A stretch of DNA of 64,000 nt, from positions 2,976,001 to 3,040,000 of the forward strand of contig JAJFPB010000006.1 in assembly GCA_020881915.1 (NCBI GenBank). Direction: 5' to 3'. Under the pieces are notes generated by a model that saw only the letters and a program-made list of their open reading frames with translations, had not been told where the DNA came from and searched no databases. Source of the DNA: Paramyrothecium sp. XJ0827. Taxonomy: Eukaryota > Ascomycota > Sordariomycetes > Hypocreales > Stachybotryaceae. A program made the translations under genes and the position numbers. This document shows, piece after piece, positions 11,378 to 23,362 of the stretch; the stretch's first letter is position 1; every line of letters begins with the position of its first letter.

Positions 11378-12289
11378 TCACACCTTGGCGACGGCCTGTG
11401 GCGGTTTAAAGGGCACCCGAGCTGCTGATGATGCCTGCCTTCTTCTGGCGTGCGAGTTCTCTAAGATAATAGTACATTGCGCTGGAGGACGCTTGGCTTT
11501 GAGCGGTTGAGTGTTTATGCGCACGCCTAAGCCTTTCAGCTCGCTTTCTTGCCGGGCCTCATCAAAGACGTCGTCGGTGATCAAACCGTGATCATGAATG
11601 TGGTCAAGGAAGTGGAAATCCGGCCGTATCTGCCTAGCCGTCACACCACCTTCCTGGAAGTGGCCGGCATTATGATGCATCCGGTTGCTATAGCATTGCG
11701 CTTTGTCCGCTGGTGTATCTAGCTGGGCGTGGAAATCGGAGTCGCAGAACCAGCACTGAGTGTAATTTGGCAGGATGCCTCGCAAATGGTCATTGACGAT
11801 ATGCTGGATCCAGTCTTCAACCTGATCAGCACGAAAGTGACTGTCACAACGGGAGAACTTGGCAAATTCGCATGGAAGCCGGACGACATATCCCGTGTCG
11901 AGATTCGGGACAAACGGCCGCCGCAGGTGCCGCGGCTGCGCACCTCGGAGAGGCGGGGCCGTGGAGGCCGAAGATTCGGACGGCGCAAGCTTCCGGTCAA
12001 AGACTCGATCAGGCAACCGGGAGCCGCTTGAAGCCAGGGACGGAGTGGCACTCTCTGTGCTGATAAAAGAGGACGCTTGCTTGTAGGCTCGGACGTCTGA
12101 AGTCGAGACCGAGAGAGTTGGTTTATAATTGAATTTGGATGAAGAGAGATCCCCGAACAGCGTCATATCCGCCCGAGGGAAGGCTGTATCGAGAGAAAAA
12201 TCTGCCGACGATATGAGAGGCCTCGGTCCCATATCCCTGTTCCGTCCAACTGTTTCATCAACGCCCATGACATCGCTGGCTGACGACAT
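11378..12289 (-). CDS. C2H2-like zinc-binding protein of filamentous fungi
   Basis: From the ATG at 12289 this encodes 303 residues without introns. The open frame extends to an ATG at 12538, but that extension passes through a poly-Lys tract made by a T-run and looks like 5' leader, so the shorter start is preferred. The first ~130 residues are Ser/Pro-rich and disordered. Residues 133-185 hold a Cys/His cluster: Cys140, Cys148, His163 and His168 (H-x4-H), then C-x2-C at 179-182. A further RMHHNAGH segment lies at 203-210. The spacing resembles degenerate C2H2 fingers often seen in uncharacterised Sordariomycete proteins. DNA or protein binding is plausible; no function is known. The C-terminus is basic. 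Confidence 0.75.
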   Translation of the reverse strand: MSSASDVMGVDETVGRNRDMGPRPLISSADFSLDTAFPRADMTLFGDLSSSKFNYKPTLSVSTSDVRAYKQASSFISTESATPSLASSGSRLPDRVFDRKLAPSESSASTAPPLRGAQPRHLRRPFVPNLDTGYVVRLPCEFAKFSRCDSHFRADQVEDWIQHIVNDHLRGILPNYTQCWFCDSDFHAQLDTPADKAQCYSNRMHHNAGHFQEGGVTARQIRPDFHFLDHIHDHGLITDDVFDEARQESELKGLGVRINTQPLKAKRPPAQCTIILENSHARRRQASSAARVPFKPPQAVAKV

Positions 12290-15200
12290 TGGCACAAGGT
12301 TCCTGGCATGGACTGAGAAGCAGTGGTGGGGTAGTGATTCGTCCGAGACGACCTGCAATGGCTTGGGCCAGTGGAGGAGGCGATGTTTGGGGCACCCGAA
12401 CTGATGGGGGACAAAGAAAGCAGCAGAATGCTTTTTTTTTTTCGAATGATGGAGCCAGCAGCTAATACAGGGAAACCGCTTTTGGTTTGGCAAGCGGTAA
12501 TGGATGGGCACGAATTTGGGACAAAGTGTCTGCGACAACTAGCGCTGACCCGGGTTGAAAGAGCACTCCGACGCCCAAGCACAACGAAGCGATAACGACC
12601 CACGGAACAATTCGACCGGGAATTCTTCAACCAGGTCCGAACTGGCCTTGATGTGTTTGGAGAAACAGGCTATCGGAGAAGAGTTAGAACTGCCGACCTT
12701 CTGACCTTTATATATGTTCAGACGGCCTCCGTTGCCAGTCTGCATACTCGGTGCACGCAGATGAACGAACTACTGCAGTACCCTTCGGGTGGAATCAACA
12801 GGGGATACGAATCACTACAAAGCACCATGCGTCGAATCTGGAAATCGAGTCCCCCCGTCGGGCGCACCTTGACGCCGAGGAAGCAGTGCACATGCACAAT
12901 CGAGAGGTTTCGATACTCGTATGAATCCAAAAACCACGATTGGGTTGCGCAAGCGACAGGGATGGCCTTTGGGCTACGCTAGGAACCCCAGACATCGGGT
13001 AGAACCGACGAGCGACAGCTAAAGCACAGCAGAGCACTTTCGTCCTTGGAACAGCCCACCCCCCCCGGTCTTACGCAACTTGCTGGGAGACAGGGTCCTG
13101 AGATGGCACAAAGATATCGCACAAATAGGACCTTCCACTTTCACCGAGTTCTCAACGGAAAGGCTTACAGTGGCACGAACAAGTCCTACCTTGGCTCGGA
13201 ACAGATGGGAGGTGAATGACCCAAGCGCGAGCTGTGCCGGTTGGATCGCGTCCTTGATCGCGTCAGGAGGTACGACATGGCCTAGCTGCGTGCTAATAGG
13301 CTGCAGTTTCGGGGGCGAGGCCTGCTCTCGGCATGCATCACGCATTGCTGGCTCTCGTAATCCCTCCCGACAATCCAGCGCCATCAGCACGACCTCGCAC
13401 GACCAGGGATGGACCTGTCGCCAACGAGTCCCACTCCCCTGCGAGCCTGGATGTTCTTGCGCCGCGGCCGGCAGACATGACGAGCAGCGGACGTTGTCGC
13501 GAAAACACGGGTAAGGGGATTGGGGAGCGGCAGAGACCCCGACAGGATGAGGCTCAAGCGAAGGGGCCACTTGCTCCTCATGCACCACCCCACCTTTGAC
13601 GATTCACTTGCCCAGTTATCGTCTATACCCCGTGCTGTGCACACGCAGCCTACATGGGGGAGCTTCACGGTCACGACCTAGCTGATCAGCGAAACGGAGC
13701 CCCGATGTTTCCACACCCTGTCCGTTCGCGGCTTGCAACGGCCGGATGCATGGGCTCAGCGCATAATCTGAAAGAACGTATAGACAAGAGGTTCGGCTGG
13801 TTTCCCCGTGCTTTCCGCCCCCCTGCCAGCGAGCATGCGCTGCCCGGAAGCATCTGCGGGCGCGAGGCTTGAGCCGCGCAATTAACACGCTTGGTATGAC
13901 GCTGCCTGCGAAAGCGGCGGCGCACTGGCAGCATTTGCTGCTCTCCATGTCATTTGAGTGACATGCTTGCCATTTCCTACGACCAACCCGAGTCTTTGCA
14001 CACTGGACAGAAGACAGCGTCATTCGCAGCAAAAGACGGCAACACCCACATGTTGAGCCCACCCACCCCCGTCGCGGATGCATTTTGCGCTGACCCTAGC
14101 TCCTGTCCCACGTTTTGACCATTGGCCGGCAAGAAGCGGGATCAAGCTACCTTGTCTCTGAGTCACTGACATCTGCAGTCAAAGCCGCCGACTGGTTATC
14201 CAACTGGATGCCGGGACCACAGAGAGGCCGTGGAGGACAAGAAAACTCCATTGACTCGCCTAATCGGAGAAGAGCAAACCATGACGCTGTAGGCCTTGGG
14301 CCTTCATCTTCGTCGACCGGTTCCCAGATCTCAACCGCTTCCTGTGGCCACCGGAATTTGCTTCGGTCTTGTAAGAGTCTACCTTTCTCAAAATGAGTGG
14401 ACATTCCAGCAAAGCATGGGACCGGATGTGCGGTCACATTATGGACGACATGCGATGTTCTGTTTCTGTCTGGACACCATAATCAACTCATAGGGTGATG
14501 CCACAGGTAAGTCGTTGGCGCGTAGCTCATTTTGGGAAATACATTCTAGCTGGAGAAGCCCGAGCCTTTAGGCATATAAGGCTGGGTTATCCTGATGTGT
14601 AGACATCGTAGATGGAAATGTTGAGCCCCATAACCTGAAATATTTACATGGAGTTTGAGAAGAACTCTTTTCCATTCCACAAATCAACGACCGTATCCTT
14701 CTGATTTTCGGCACCCTCTTGACAACACAATGTTCACTAGCTGCCGTAATTACTTTACTATCGCACACTGTTTACCGCTGCGTGTAAGCTAGCTTGAAAC
14801 TTGCGCAGTAAGCTTACGTTGAAGCATACATCACACTCTCAAAGGCACGCAGAAGTCATGCCCGCTTGTCAGTTTGTTGACAAGGCTCAAAGTATCAAAC
14901 GGCAGTTGTCTGCATCACGAGTGGCGTGCGAGAACAGTCTGCACGAAGAGGAGTGTGTCTTTGTAAACTTAGTCGCAGCACTGCCGGTTCTGCCTGACAT
15001 CCTCATTCCCCTTCCCAACCCCTGTCCTCTGATCTCCCTCATTTCTAGCTATCGTTAACCACGCCAAGAACTAGGACGAGAAGCTGTTGGCAGTGGTGAC
15101 AAGGCTGACAAGGACCGGGAGGATGGACATAACGGAAAGGAGCAGTGTCATATACCCGGACGAATCAGCTCCGTCCCTATGCTAGAACATGTTGCAAACG

Positions 15201-16108
15201 AAGAAAGCTATCCTACACGGCGAGAAGTTAGTTTGATGACACATGTCAGATGAAAAAATACTACACGGCGTATCCACAACTCTGCAAGCAGTAACTCGGT
15301 GGTTGCGTGCCGAGTGTGCCCAGTCCTCCTTGTCGCACCACGACTCCCCGGCTTCAGAACCATCGACCATTCGATTGTTTGCGTCAGTCACACATCATAC
15401 AAGGTATCTAAGGTTGACAGTGACAAGTGGTGCGCGAATCTAAAAATATCTTTTGTGCTTGGGCCGCGCCAATCATGGCCCTCACAAAAGGAGAATGTGA
15501 ACGAAAGAGGAATGTGCCGCGAACCGCGAATCTTCTTACAGGCGTTGTGTGAGTCGAGGGGGGGGCTGTACCAGCGCTATGGGAAGACAGAAGCAAGGTG
15601 ATCATGAATATCTTAATTTATTTTTTTTAATGTCCAAACATATCTGTAGTTTATATGCACTTAAGGAAATACCCATGTGAGTACAGGCGGGTGTGGTTTG
15701 TCCTTCTATCGGTCTTGTTCATTCGCACATGAAGCGCATCTTCTAGTTGAACTTCGAGTGCTTTCCGTCGTTACGTTCCTCGGTTGAGAGCATATCTTGA
15801 TGTATAACACGGCACGAAGAGATGCCTGGGAAGACTTTCAGCAGGGTGATGTGACAAAGCTGCGCGGAACAACGTCTCTCTTCAGCACGGCGGCCTCCGT
15901 GGCTGGCGCTGGTTTTTCCCAACACCAATCGGCGCCAGGCCCACGCCTTGCATCGTAATGGTAAAGGGGGGTAGATGTTTGAGATTGGGCAGTCAACGAC
16001 TTTAGCAGGACCTGGTAGGATGTGCAAGCGCAAAAGTCTTGCTTCTACCTACCAAGATGTATGCAATCGCTGGAGAAGCGGTTGCTTTTCCTCAAGAGAC
16101 TTGTTGTC
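12290..16108. other. 3.8-kb gene-poor interval
   Basis: No supportable gene was found. ORFs of 100-190 codons occur (for example 13,019-13,588 on the minus strand), but they overlap one another on both strands, lack domains and have compositions typical of non-coding frames. The 5' leader and promoter of the C2H2-like gene lie at its left edge, and the 3' flank of the coiled-coil gene at its right. A short T-run (about 15,617-15,629) is present. Confidence 0.5.
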
Positions 16109-17715
16109 TTAGTCCTCAGGGCTACACAGCACCTTTGCTTTGACGATAACGTTGCGATACTGCATGTGTCCGCCGTTCTCGTCGCCGTGCTTGATGATGC
16201 CGGGGAACACAACGCAGCATATGTCCCTCTGGCTGAGCGCATCCTCGTCCTCGCCTCCGATGTCGTCCATGGTCTCCGTCTCAAACGGAACGCGCTGATG
16301 AGGCAGGATCTCAGGCATGTAGACACGGAGTACGGCTTTTTGGGCTACGAGCAGGCGCGCGAGCTCTATGGAGTTGTTGACGAGCACGCGCAGTGCCGAG
16401 TCGCGGCCTTCTGTCCTGGAGGTGCTGGAACCGGTCAGAGCGTCCAGGAGGCGCCCGATACGGGCGATGACAGACTCGGCAAACGTGGCGGTTTCCTCGC
16501 GAAGCGTGTCCGGGGCCTCGCGGCGGATGAGGGCCAGTGTCGAGGAGCGCCACTGATTGACGGATTCGTCCGATGTTGCTGTGGATCAAGTTAGCCGTCC
16601 GTAGTTGCGCGTCGGCTCCTCAGGGATTTCTACCGAACGAGCAGAGGAGCTTCTCCATCTGCCGGAAATGAGTGGTCTGCTCGTCTGACAAGCCCACATA
16701 GTACGCCGAGAAGACTGTCTCGACAAGTATTCTCGAGACGATCGACTGTAGGAGATGCACCTTGGCCGTGTGCACCAGCTCCTCGTACATTGGCACAAGG
16801 TCGTTGAGCTCGGCCAGCGTCGCCTCGTCCAGCGCCGACAGATCTAGCAGCAAGTCAGGACCATAGTTGCAAGTGCATTTAAAAGCTAGTGCACCTTGGG
16901 GGCAAACACGCAAACATACCTAGTTTGGCTTTCCGGAAGTTGACAATGACCCAGTTCTGCAGCCCGTTACCCAGCCTGGCCATGCCGTCGCCAAACACCT
17001 CGTCACTTGTCTGGCCATCGGTCCGCGTGCTCGTGCTCACGAACTCTTTGAGCCCGCGCACCTGGCCGCGCAGTCCGCGGATCTCGTCGTCGCGTTCCCT
17101 GAGCTCGCGGCGCAGCACCTCCCAGCCCTGGCGGAGCTCCTCGCGCTCGCCCTCGCGGACATCGACCTCGGCGCGCAGCAGGCGCAGCTCCGTGTCGGTG
17201 CGCAGGAACTGCTGGTTCAGCGCGCTGTGTTTGGTCTGCCAGAAGGTGGCCGTTTCGCTCTCGGCCTGGCTCAACTTGTCCAGCTCGCGCTGGAACTCGC
17301 GCTCCATAGTAGCCAGCTCAGCCTTGAGGGCGGCGATGCGCTCGTCCTTCTCGCGCATTTGGGCAGCGTCGCGGTCCCGATGCTTCTTGTCCTTAGCCGC
17401 TGCGGCCGGCGCACTGCTGCTGCTCCGGCTGACGCTGCCGGTGTTTTCCTTGTTGTCCTTGTCCCCGTCCTTATCTTTCCGCTCCGCTGTCAATGGGTTG
17501 CCCCCAGAGCCGGCCTCTAACGGCTCGTCCGAGCTCCCTGAGCCGATGTTGGCCATTGCCGCGCGGGGTGGCACAGCCGGCATGCTGCCGGTATCGGTGG
17601 AGTTGGTGGTTGAAGCGGCGGCGGCTGGTCCCGTGCTGCCGGGCCCATGGCGGGCGAGATGCGACGAGCCGGCGCGAAGGATGTGCGCGCCGCGGCGCTT
17701 CTCCGGTGTGCTCAT
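16109..17715 (-). CDS. Conserved-looking coiled-coil protein, function unknown
   Basis: Three exons, 17715-16920, 16843-16634 and 16578-16109, with introns of 76 nt (GTATGT...CTAG) and 55 nt (GTAGAA...ACAG), give about 491 residues. Residues 1-110 are low-complexity (Ser/Ala/Gly, then Asp/Lys-rich). Residues about 110-245 form an almost unbroken coiled coil rich in Glu, Arg and Leu heptads (DERIAALKAELATMEREF, then DVREGEREELRQGWEVL). The C-terminal ~240 residues are helical and well ordered in appearance (MYEELVHTAKVHLLQSIVSRILVETVF is part of the second exon). Both introns restore the frame exactly, which supports the model. I do not recognise the family. An organelle- or septum-associated scaffold would be a guess only. 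Confidence 0.8.
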
Positions 17716-18395
17716 GGGTCACTTATCGTCGTCGTCTTCGTTGTCGTCAGGTCGTGGTGTTGCGGAGCGTAGGTCGATAAGCCAGGCGTTGCTGGTACGG
17801 CATGGTGACAGTCCCGCACAGAAAGCCTCCCGAGAGCAAGGGATTGGGGACCCCGAGAGGCAGCAGGACGAGCGTATCTACCTCTTCTCGCGCGTCCTTG
17901 GTGCCTGGAAGCGGTTGACGACGCGAGGTGGCGCTGGACGTCTAGATTCCAGGAAGGACGTTGCCAGTGGGAGGCGGATCTTATGTTGGTGGTTACCTGG
18001 CGGGACCCTTCCCAGGCAGCGGGGTTTAGACGGGTACGAGGATGGATGGCCACGGAGGGGGTTTGGCGTGTAAGCGACCTGCAAAAAGCTGCACGCAACT
18101 CCACCTGATCTTCGTTTGATAAATTCGGAATGGGTGAGACGAGGAGGTGAGATTGATATGCCATATTACACAATTGCTGTATCTGCTGGACTTGCATCGT
18201 GTATCTTACGCTCTAAAAGGACGAGTATCAGCTCATGAAGGGATAACGAAAAGCCGTCGATGAACACATGCACAAGACATACACAATTTTTGAAACACAA
18301 ATGTTCGCCATGAAGGATATGAGACAGACTGGTATATTTATATCGCTGTCGAAAAGGCTCGCTTTCCTGCTTGTGAATCTGCGCCCTTGGCACTG
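17716..18395. other. Intergenic region (tandem minus-strand genes)
   Basis: This contains the promoter and 5' leader of the coiled-coil gene and the 3' flank of the 2H phosphoesterase gene. The ORF running through 16,889-18,073 on the plus strand is the antisense shadow of the coiled-coil gene plus a random extension. Confidence 0.5.
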
Positions 18396-19127
18396 CTAAA
18401 ATTCAACCTCCGCTTCAACCTCGTACGCCTCATCCCCATCACTGCCCTCAATCTTCTTCGCGCCCATACGGCAGATAGCCACGCGATCGACGGCCATGTC
18501 GTCCATCCAGCCATAGCTGTCATACCGCGTCAGCAGGTCCCGCGCGTCCAGCGTCAGCCGCTCCCTCCGGCGCCCACCGCCGCCGCGCCCTCCCCGCACG
18601 TAGATGGTGTTGATGATGGTGGCGTGCAGCAGCAGCGGCCTGCCCTCGTCGCTCATCAGGCCGCTTTCGACGAACGGCTTCCTGAGGTTCTGGCAGAACT
18701 GGTACAGGACGCCCTCCGCATCCGAGGGCGGCGCGTAGAGAACACTCGTCTTTGAAGCGGCCTGCATGGGGTGCAGGCCCTGCAGCGAGATGGACAGCTT
18801 GCCCTCGCGAGCAGGCCCGGAGCTGTCTCCGCCCGCTGAGGCGCTCGGGGTTGGGCTGCCGGGTACACGTCCCCTGGCAGCGGCCAGAGCGTCAGCAAGC
18901 CGGACGCTTCGGAGCACCTCGACTGCCTGGGCGACCGAGTCTCCCCGGAGCGACATGACGCCCAGGGTGAGATGCAGCGTGCCGAGGGGCCGGACCGCGT
19001 CGGCGGGGACCCCGAAGCTCAAGGGGCTCGTGACATCGGCCCGGAAAGCCGCTAGGCTCCGGGCAAGCTGAGGTCCGGCAAGGGGTATGCAAAGGAAGTG
19101 GGTGGGCGGCGGAGGTTTCGGCGGCAT
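18396..19127 (-). CDS. AKAP7/ASCC1-like 2H phosphoesterase-fold protein
   Basis: This single-exon gene encodes 243 residues. It carries the two H-x-T motifs that define the 2H phosphoesterase superfamily: His52-x-Thr54 (LHLTLGVMSL) and His168-x-Thr170 (LLLHATIINTIY). The surrounding sequence (THFLCIPL at the N-terminus, DRVAICRMGAKK near the C-terminus) fits the AKAP7 NLS / ASCC1 C-terminal group. These proteins bind nucleotides or RNA ends; ASCC1 acts with the ASCC helicase complex in alkylation-damage response. The N-terminal KH domain of animal ASCC1 is absent, which is usual for the short fungal forms. An internal Gly/Ser/Pro-rich loop (about residues 86-108) and a Gly/Arg-rich loop (RGGRGGGGRRR) separate the lobes. 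Both H-x-T pairs are intact, so activity is possible. Confidence 0.85.
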   Translation of the reverse strand: MPPKPPPPTHFLCIPLAGPQLARSLAAFRADVTSPLSFGVPADAVRPLGTLHLTLGVMSLRGDSVAQAVEVLRSVRLADALAAARGRVPGSPTPSASAGGDSSGPAREGKLSISLQGLHPMQAASKTSVLYAPPSDAEGVLYQFCQNLRKPFVESGLMSDEGRPLLLHATIINTIYVRGGRGGGGRRRERLTLDARDLLTRYDSYGWMDDMAVDRVAICRMGAKKIEGSDGDEAYEVEAEVEF

Positions 19128-21073
19128 CGCAGCAGACGTTGCAGAGCCCGCTTCTCCCCGGGACGAATGATGTGCTGGGCGGAAGCTTTGGGCTCACGTC
19201 AATCTCGAATAGGCACACTTTCGACAGGGCTCAGCGGAGTCGACTCCTACGGATAGAGCGAAATGGGCAGTCGGACTTCAGTGCTTTTCACGACAGATGT
19301 GTGGCTCAGCTTAATCCTCGGAGCGCAGGAAGTCAGTTTGATGGCACCTGATTGCCCAACGGAGTCATTGCCCAGTTTCACGAGCGGGTGTTGGTTTACA
19401 GTTGCAACACGCAAGGGTAAATCCCCGAGCAGCGATGCTTGTTTCGATAGCATGTAAGGTACTTTTGTGCACTGGCATGGGTTACAGTTGAGAGGGAAAG
19501 GTCGCCCAAGTCAAGGTAGCGCCCCGGCTACTATTGGCTTAGAGACGAGGCCAGCAAAGTAGGTAGGAAAGGGCCTGCCAGATTAGCGAGGTCCAATGCT
19601 ATAAATGTCCTCGCTTTAGCCCCTTCCGCCACCTCGTCGGGCGATTATGTCTTCTCCAAGACATTCTAGAAAATAGTTTGGCCCCCATCCCTTGGCCGCC
19701 GATATTTCATGGTCGCACGCCCTTCCAATCTTGGGAGACTCGGGACGAATGACAGTTGTCTCAGTTGACGGTTCCCAACCTCGAGCTATGTGCTTCTTCC
19801 CGGACGGCTAGATCCGGCTAGGAGTTACTGTAGCACACGCTTATTCCACAGCAGATCAGCAACACGCGCTTTAACGTTGGAGCGGCCCAACGTCACTTTT
19901 CCCGTCCAAGACAGCAAGATCGGCGGAGCTAGAGCGCAAATTTGGACCATTACGTAGCTCGAGGTCTCGAAAGGGGGGGGGGATGACGACAGCGTCTCTG
20001 TTTCGTCCCGCTGCGTGCGGGCAAAGGTTCTAGAACCTGTCGCCAGCCTCCAGCGCAGGCATGTCGCAGCCTGCATGGTCAGGCGGAGGATCGAGAAGCA
20101 AATGGCGTGAGGCGTACAGTCGACCTCAGCTTGCATTTCATCGGAAATGAAGAGTTGGAGATGCGAAGAGGCGCATCAAAGCTATAGAACACCAAGGTGG
20201 AATGCACTTTATTATGCGAGCTGCCAGATATATCCTTAGCGCTCCCGCCCATTGCGTCACCGAGCTTAAGACGAGCACGCAGCTCGATACCTTCCACGCT
20301 CAGCCCAAATAGGAACCAAGGCCGCCCTGGCCAGTATTCTTGTGGCGGGAAAGTAGTTAGATGGCCGGTGAGATAACACGACCTTGCTGCATCCTAAGCA
20401 TGGTTCCGTACACCCACTCGCAGAAAGCAGTTCCCATGCAGAGACAAATCTTCCACGCATTCGGCTAGTTGACATGGAAAGCACCAGAAGATGGGGCTTG
20501 CAGCCCCCCAGCCGGACGACTTCTACAACAGTTCATACGCAACGGACTGCATGGCCTGTGTCGAAATCAATGACATGAAACTGGTGACTCAGCTTGGTGC
20601 ATTCTAAACCCGCCATATGCCTACTCTCAAGAGTTGTGTTTGACAAAAAAACTTGGTAGACAAATGGCCAGTAGGCGGCAGCATCATCCCCTGTTCCCTC
20701 TCCTGCCTCCTGTCCCAGACTCACGATGCTCAGGATAGCCCTTCACTCCTCGCCATCCTGCATCTTCAAGGAAATACTCCCTTGGCTCGCCGCGCCAGGG
20801 TCGTCGGATCCCTTCCGGAACTTCGGCCAACGCACGCAAATCGTAAGGCAAATGGTATGTAAATATTAAAACGTAAAACAAGAACGTTAGGGTCGCATTA
20901 GGGGGAAGGAGCGTTCTGGTGGTAGCCGCGACGTGGACTTCCCGGCTCGGCGTCGGTCGTCCCAATGGCAGCCGTCATTTCTCATGCTGCTGAGGAGGGT
21001 GTCGTCCGGGAGCGGGCGATAGCTCGGGATTGCCCAAAAGGCAACGCCTGACTAGGCCAGTGGAATGTGTTGA
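19128..21073. other. Intergenic region, no gene recognised
   Basis: This 1.9-kb stretch separates the 2H phosphoesterase promoter from the 3' end of YPD1. All ORFs are under about 105 codons and have no domain. A run of G at about 19,974-19,982 is present. Confidence 0.5.
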
Positions 21074-21748
21074 TTAGGCGTTGTCCTTGTTAACCTTGTC
21101 GTAATACCGCTTGAGCGTCTTTTCGACGTCCTTGTAGTCGTCCTTGACCACCTTGAGGGCCTCATCGATCCGCTTGAGACACAAGGCAGAGTCGGGTTCC
21201 GGCGAGCCGTCGACATTCTCCTTTTTCCCAAATCGTTGAATCTTTTCACAACCGTCCCGGACCTTGACTAGCCCCAGTGTCGCAGAGGAACCCTTGAGGA
21301 AATGACCGAGTGACGACAGCTTGTCGAGATCTTCTGCCTCCCTGTCAAGTTGGGTAAACACGGTCGGTCAGCCACATGATCATTTGCAAATCAACCGTTC
21401 ACGATGAGTTTAGGAAGATGCCACCGAGGTTCCAGCCCGACAGCACATCATCTGAGGGAAAAGAGGCACAAGGGCCTCAACGGGGACTCACAGAGCCGCA
21501 TCCATGGAATCGAAGGTCTCTTCAGCCTGTTCGAAGAAGCCGAAAACAAGAGAGTAACTGAAGTCATGGTCACCAGGATCGTCCATCTCGAGGATCTGAT
21601 TAAAAGTGTTCATGTCCACAGCCTGGCCCAAGTTGAGCTCGACATCATCGTCGCTAGCGGCCTGCGGGCGCGGCGAGTTAGCTTATGCTTTATCGGTGAT
21701 GAGAGTTGCGACACGGGTGTCACCCACTTTGTCATCGGAGGGAGGCAT
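21074..21748 (-). CDS. YPD1: Histidine phosphotransfer protein (YPD1/HPT-1 family)
   Basis: Three exons, 21748-21728, 21661-21492 and 21341-21074, with introns of 66 and 150 nt, give 152 residues. The phospho-accepting histidine is His77 in LSSLGHFLKGSSATLGL, the HPt signature. The helical bundle before it (NTFNQILEMDD...YSLVFGFFEQAEETFDSMDAAL) and the C-terminal helix (DDYKDVEKTLKRYYDKVN) match yeast Ypd1. It relays phosphate between hybrid histidine kinases and the response regulators SSK1 and SKN7, controlling the HOG MAP kinase pathway and oxidative-stress genes. It is normally single-copy and often essential in moulds. The first coding exon is only 21 nt (MPPSDDK) with a GTGGGT donor, the least certain part. 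Both downstream junctions keep the family alignment. Confidence 0.92.
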
Positions 21749-22063
21749 GTTTGCGGGTTGAGTCTATGGCAGCACGTTCACGTCGGGATAGAGGGGTAGA
21801 GCTGAGCAGATTTGAAGATTCGGAGGGGGTGAAGGCCGCCTGAGGAAGAAGAACTCTCGGGCCGCCGGGTGGAGAGGCTAGCGAGGTCAAGTATGACACT
21901 GGACAGGCGCACAGGGGGGGGGGCCACAGGTCTTGTATCTGCCAGGAAGGGTAGGGCCAGGGGGGTTCGGGTCGGAGGGGTGGAAGGGACGGTACGGGTA
22001 CAGTATGGATTTAGAAGGGGGCCTCTCAGAAGGGGGGAAAAGGGTAAGGAGGAGAAGGAGATT

Positions 22064-22078
22064 AAAAAAAAAAAAAAA
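22064..22078. repeat. Poly(A) run of 15
   Basis: A mononucleotide A-tract about 0.3 kb upstream of YPD1, in purine-rich (G/A) DNA that is pyrimidine-rich on the YPD1 coding strand. Poly(dT)-type tracts upstream of fungal genes can exclude nucleosomes; the role here is an inference. Confidence 0.8.
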
Positions 22079-22282
22079 CTGGACTATGAACTAAGGCAGC
22101 AGATAATTGCCAGGGTCTGGGTATGTCTTGGTGGCCAGTCGCCGAGGGGTTGGTATTCTGGAAGGGGAGGAGGAACGTGTGCGGATTAGCCTGGACGGGT
22201 GTTGACAGAAGACGCCTAAGTTAGGTTACTTTTTGCCAACAGTGGGCTCCTGTGGATAATGGCGAGCTCAGAGGTGAGGTAC

Positions 22283-22861
22283 TGTAGGTGCTAAGGTCAG
22301 GGACTGGTCGGGTATAGCAAGAGTACACTCGATGTTGCGTGCCTTATTATTTAGTATCCGTACCCCAAAGTCGGGTAGGTAAGGTAGGTAGGCACCTTGG
22401 GAAAGGTTAGGCAAGAGGCGTGCTATGGATCCAGTTCTGTAGGCTTGATTGCGTGGTGTGCTGACCGGGCTGGCAATTGTTGAAGCAGAATGAAGCCGCA
22501 GGTCCTCGGTGGGATGCGTTGTGTCGCAGTACAGCGCGGGAGAAAATGATGGCCAGAAAGGGCAAGGGCAGCGATCCGTGGCCAGCAAAAGCCTCCCAGG
22601 GACGTCATGAACCAACGCCCGTGCGCTGCTTGCCCTGGCTGTTTCTTCCGGGGAAGACCTCTGTACAGATCCTTTGGACAGATTAAGAGGGCACAACACG
22701 CGCGCGCAGGGGTGGGGAGAGGGGCGAGGACGAGGGAAATTTTCTGATAGAGTGGGTGATGAAGGTGGGTGCGGAATGGAGACGGACCCTGAGGTACTTA
22801 GCGGGAAGGCCAGCTAGGGTAAGGTAGGGTACTAGTCTAGGCGACGTAGCGTAGGTAAGGA
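22283..22861. repeat. Cluster of AGGTA/GGTAGG short motifs
   Basis: AGGTA-type words repeat in non-coding DNA: around 22,277-22,300, 22,373-22,394 (GGTAGGTAAGGTAGGTAGG), 22,793-22,798, 22,817-22,830 (GGGTAAGGTAGGG) and 22,852-22,861. Similar words recur near 23,245, 25,576 and 25,721-25,733. They are too short and irregular for a transposon; they look like dispersed simple-sequence words. Confidence 0.6.
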
Positions 22862-23344
22862 TAGTACCTATTGCAGTGCCTGAGGTGCAGGAGATGATGG
22901 TGTTGTCGGTGGTTGTAGAAGGAAGTTGTGAATACAAGGCAAAGTGAGACGAGGCGAAAGTAAAAACAGCCAGAGCAGCGATATACTCTGGGGTGATTAA
23001 AATTGAGCCAAACGAGAGAAGGTACGTAGGGCTTGCGCCCATCGCACTGTCCCTTCCGTCGCTGTCCCCGCCCTTTCATTTACCTTTGGCGCGCTGGCGA
23101 TGGCAGCAGACCTTGGAATTTGGTTTCTCCCAACCATATGGTTGTGTGGGCGAGGAGACAGTATGTGCCCATTGCAGCAGGGCCTGGTGGATATCATGGC
23201 GGGGAGGGCATTTGCGGTTCAGAGGTGGATAATGCAGCACAGTGAGGTACCTTAGCCGCTACGCAAGTAGCATCAAGAGTGCATGAGCTTCAGCGGCATG
23301 ACCAGGGCTCTGACGCCGCCTCGGTGGAGTCTGGCTGCTGGGGT

Positions 23345-23362
23345 GGGGGGGGGGGGGGGGGG
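23345..23362. repeat. Poly(G) run of 18
   Basis: An uninterrupted run of 18 G, preceded by GGGGT and followed by AGGCGG. It is able in principle to form a G-quadruplex. It sits in the gene desert with no gene within 1.5 kb. Confidence 0.85.

Noticed and set aside
16889..18073. 394-codon plus-strand frame
   Set aside because: Antisense to the coiled-coil gene, Ser/Arg/Leu low-complexity, with a random extension into the upstream flank.
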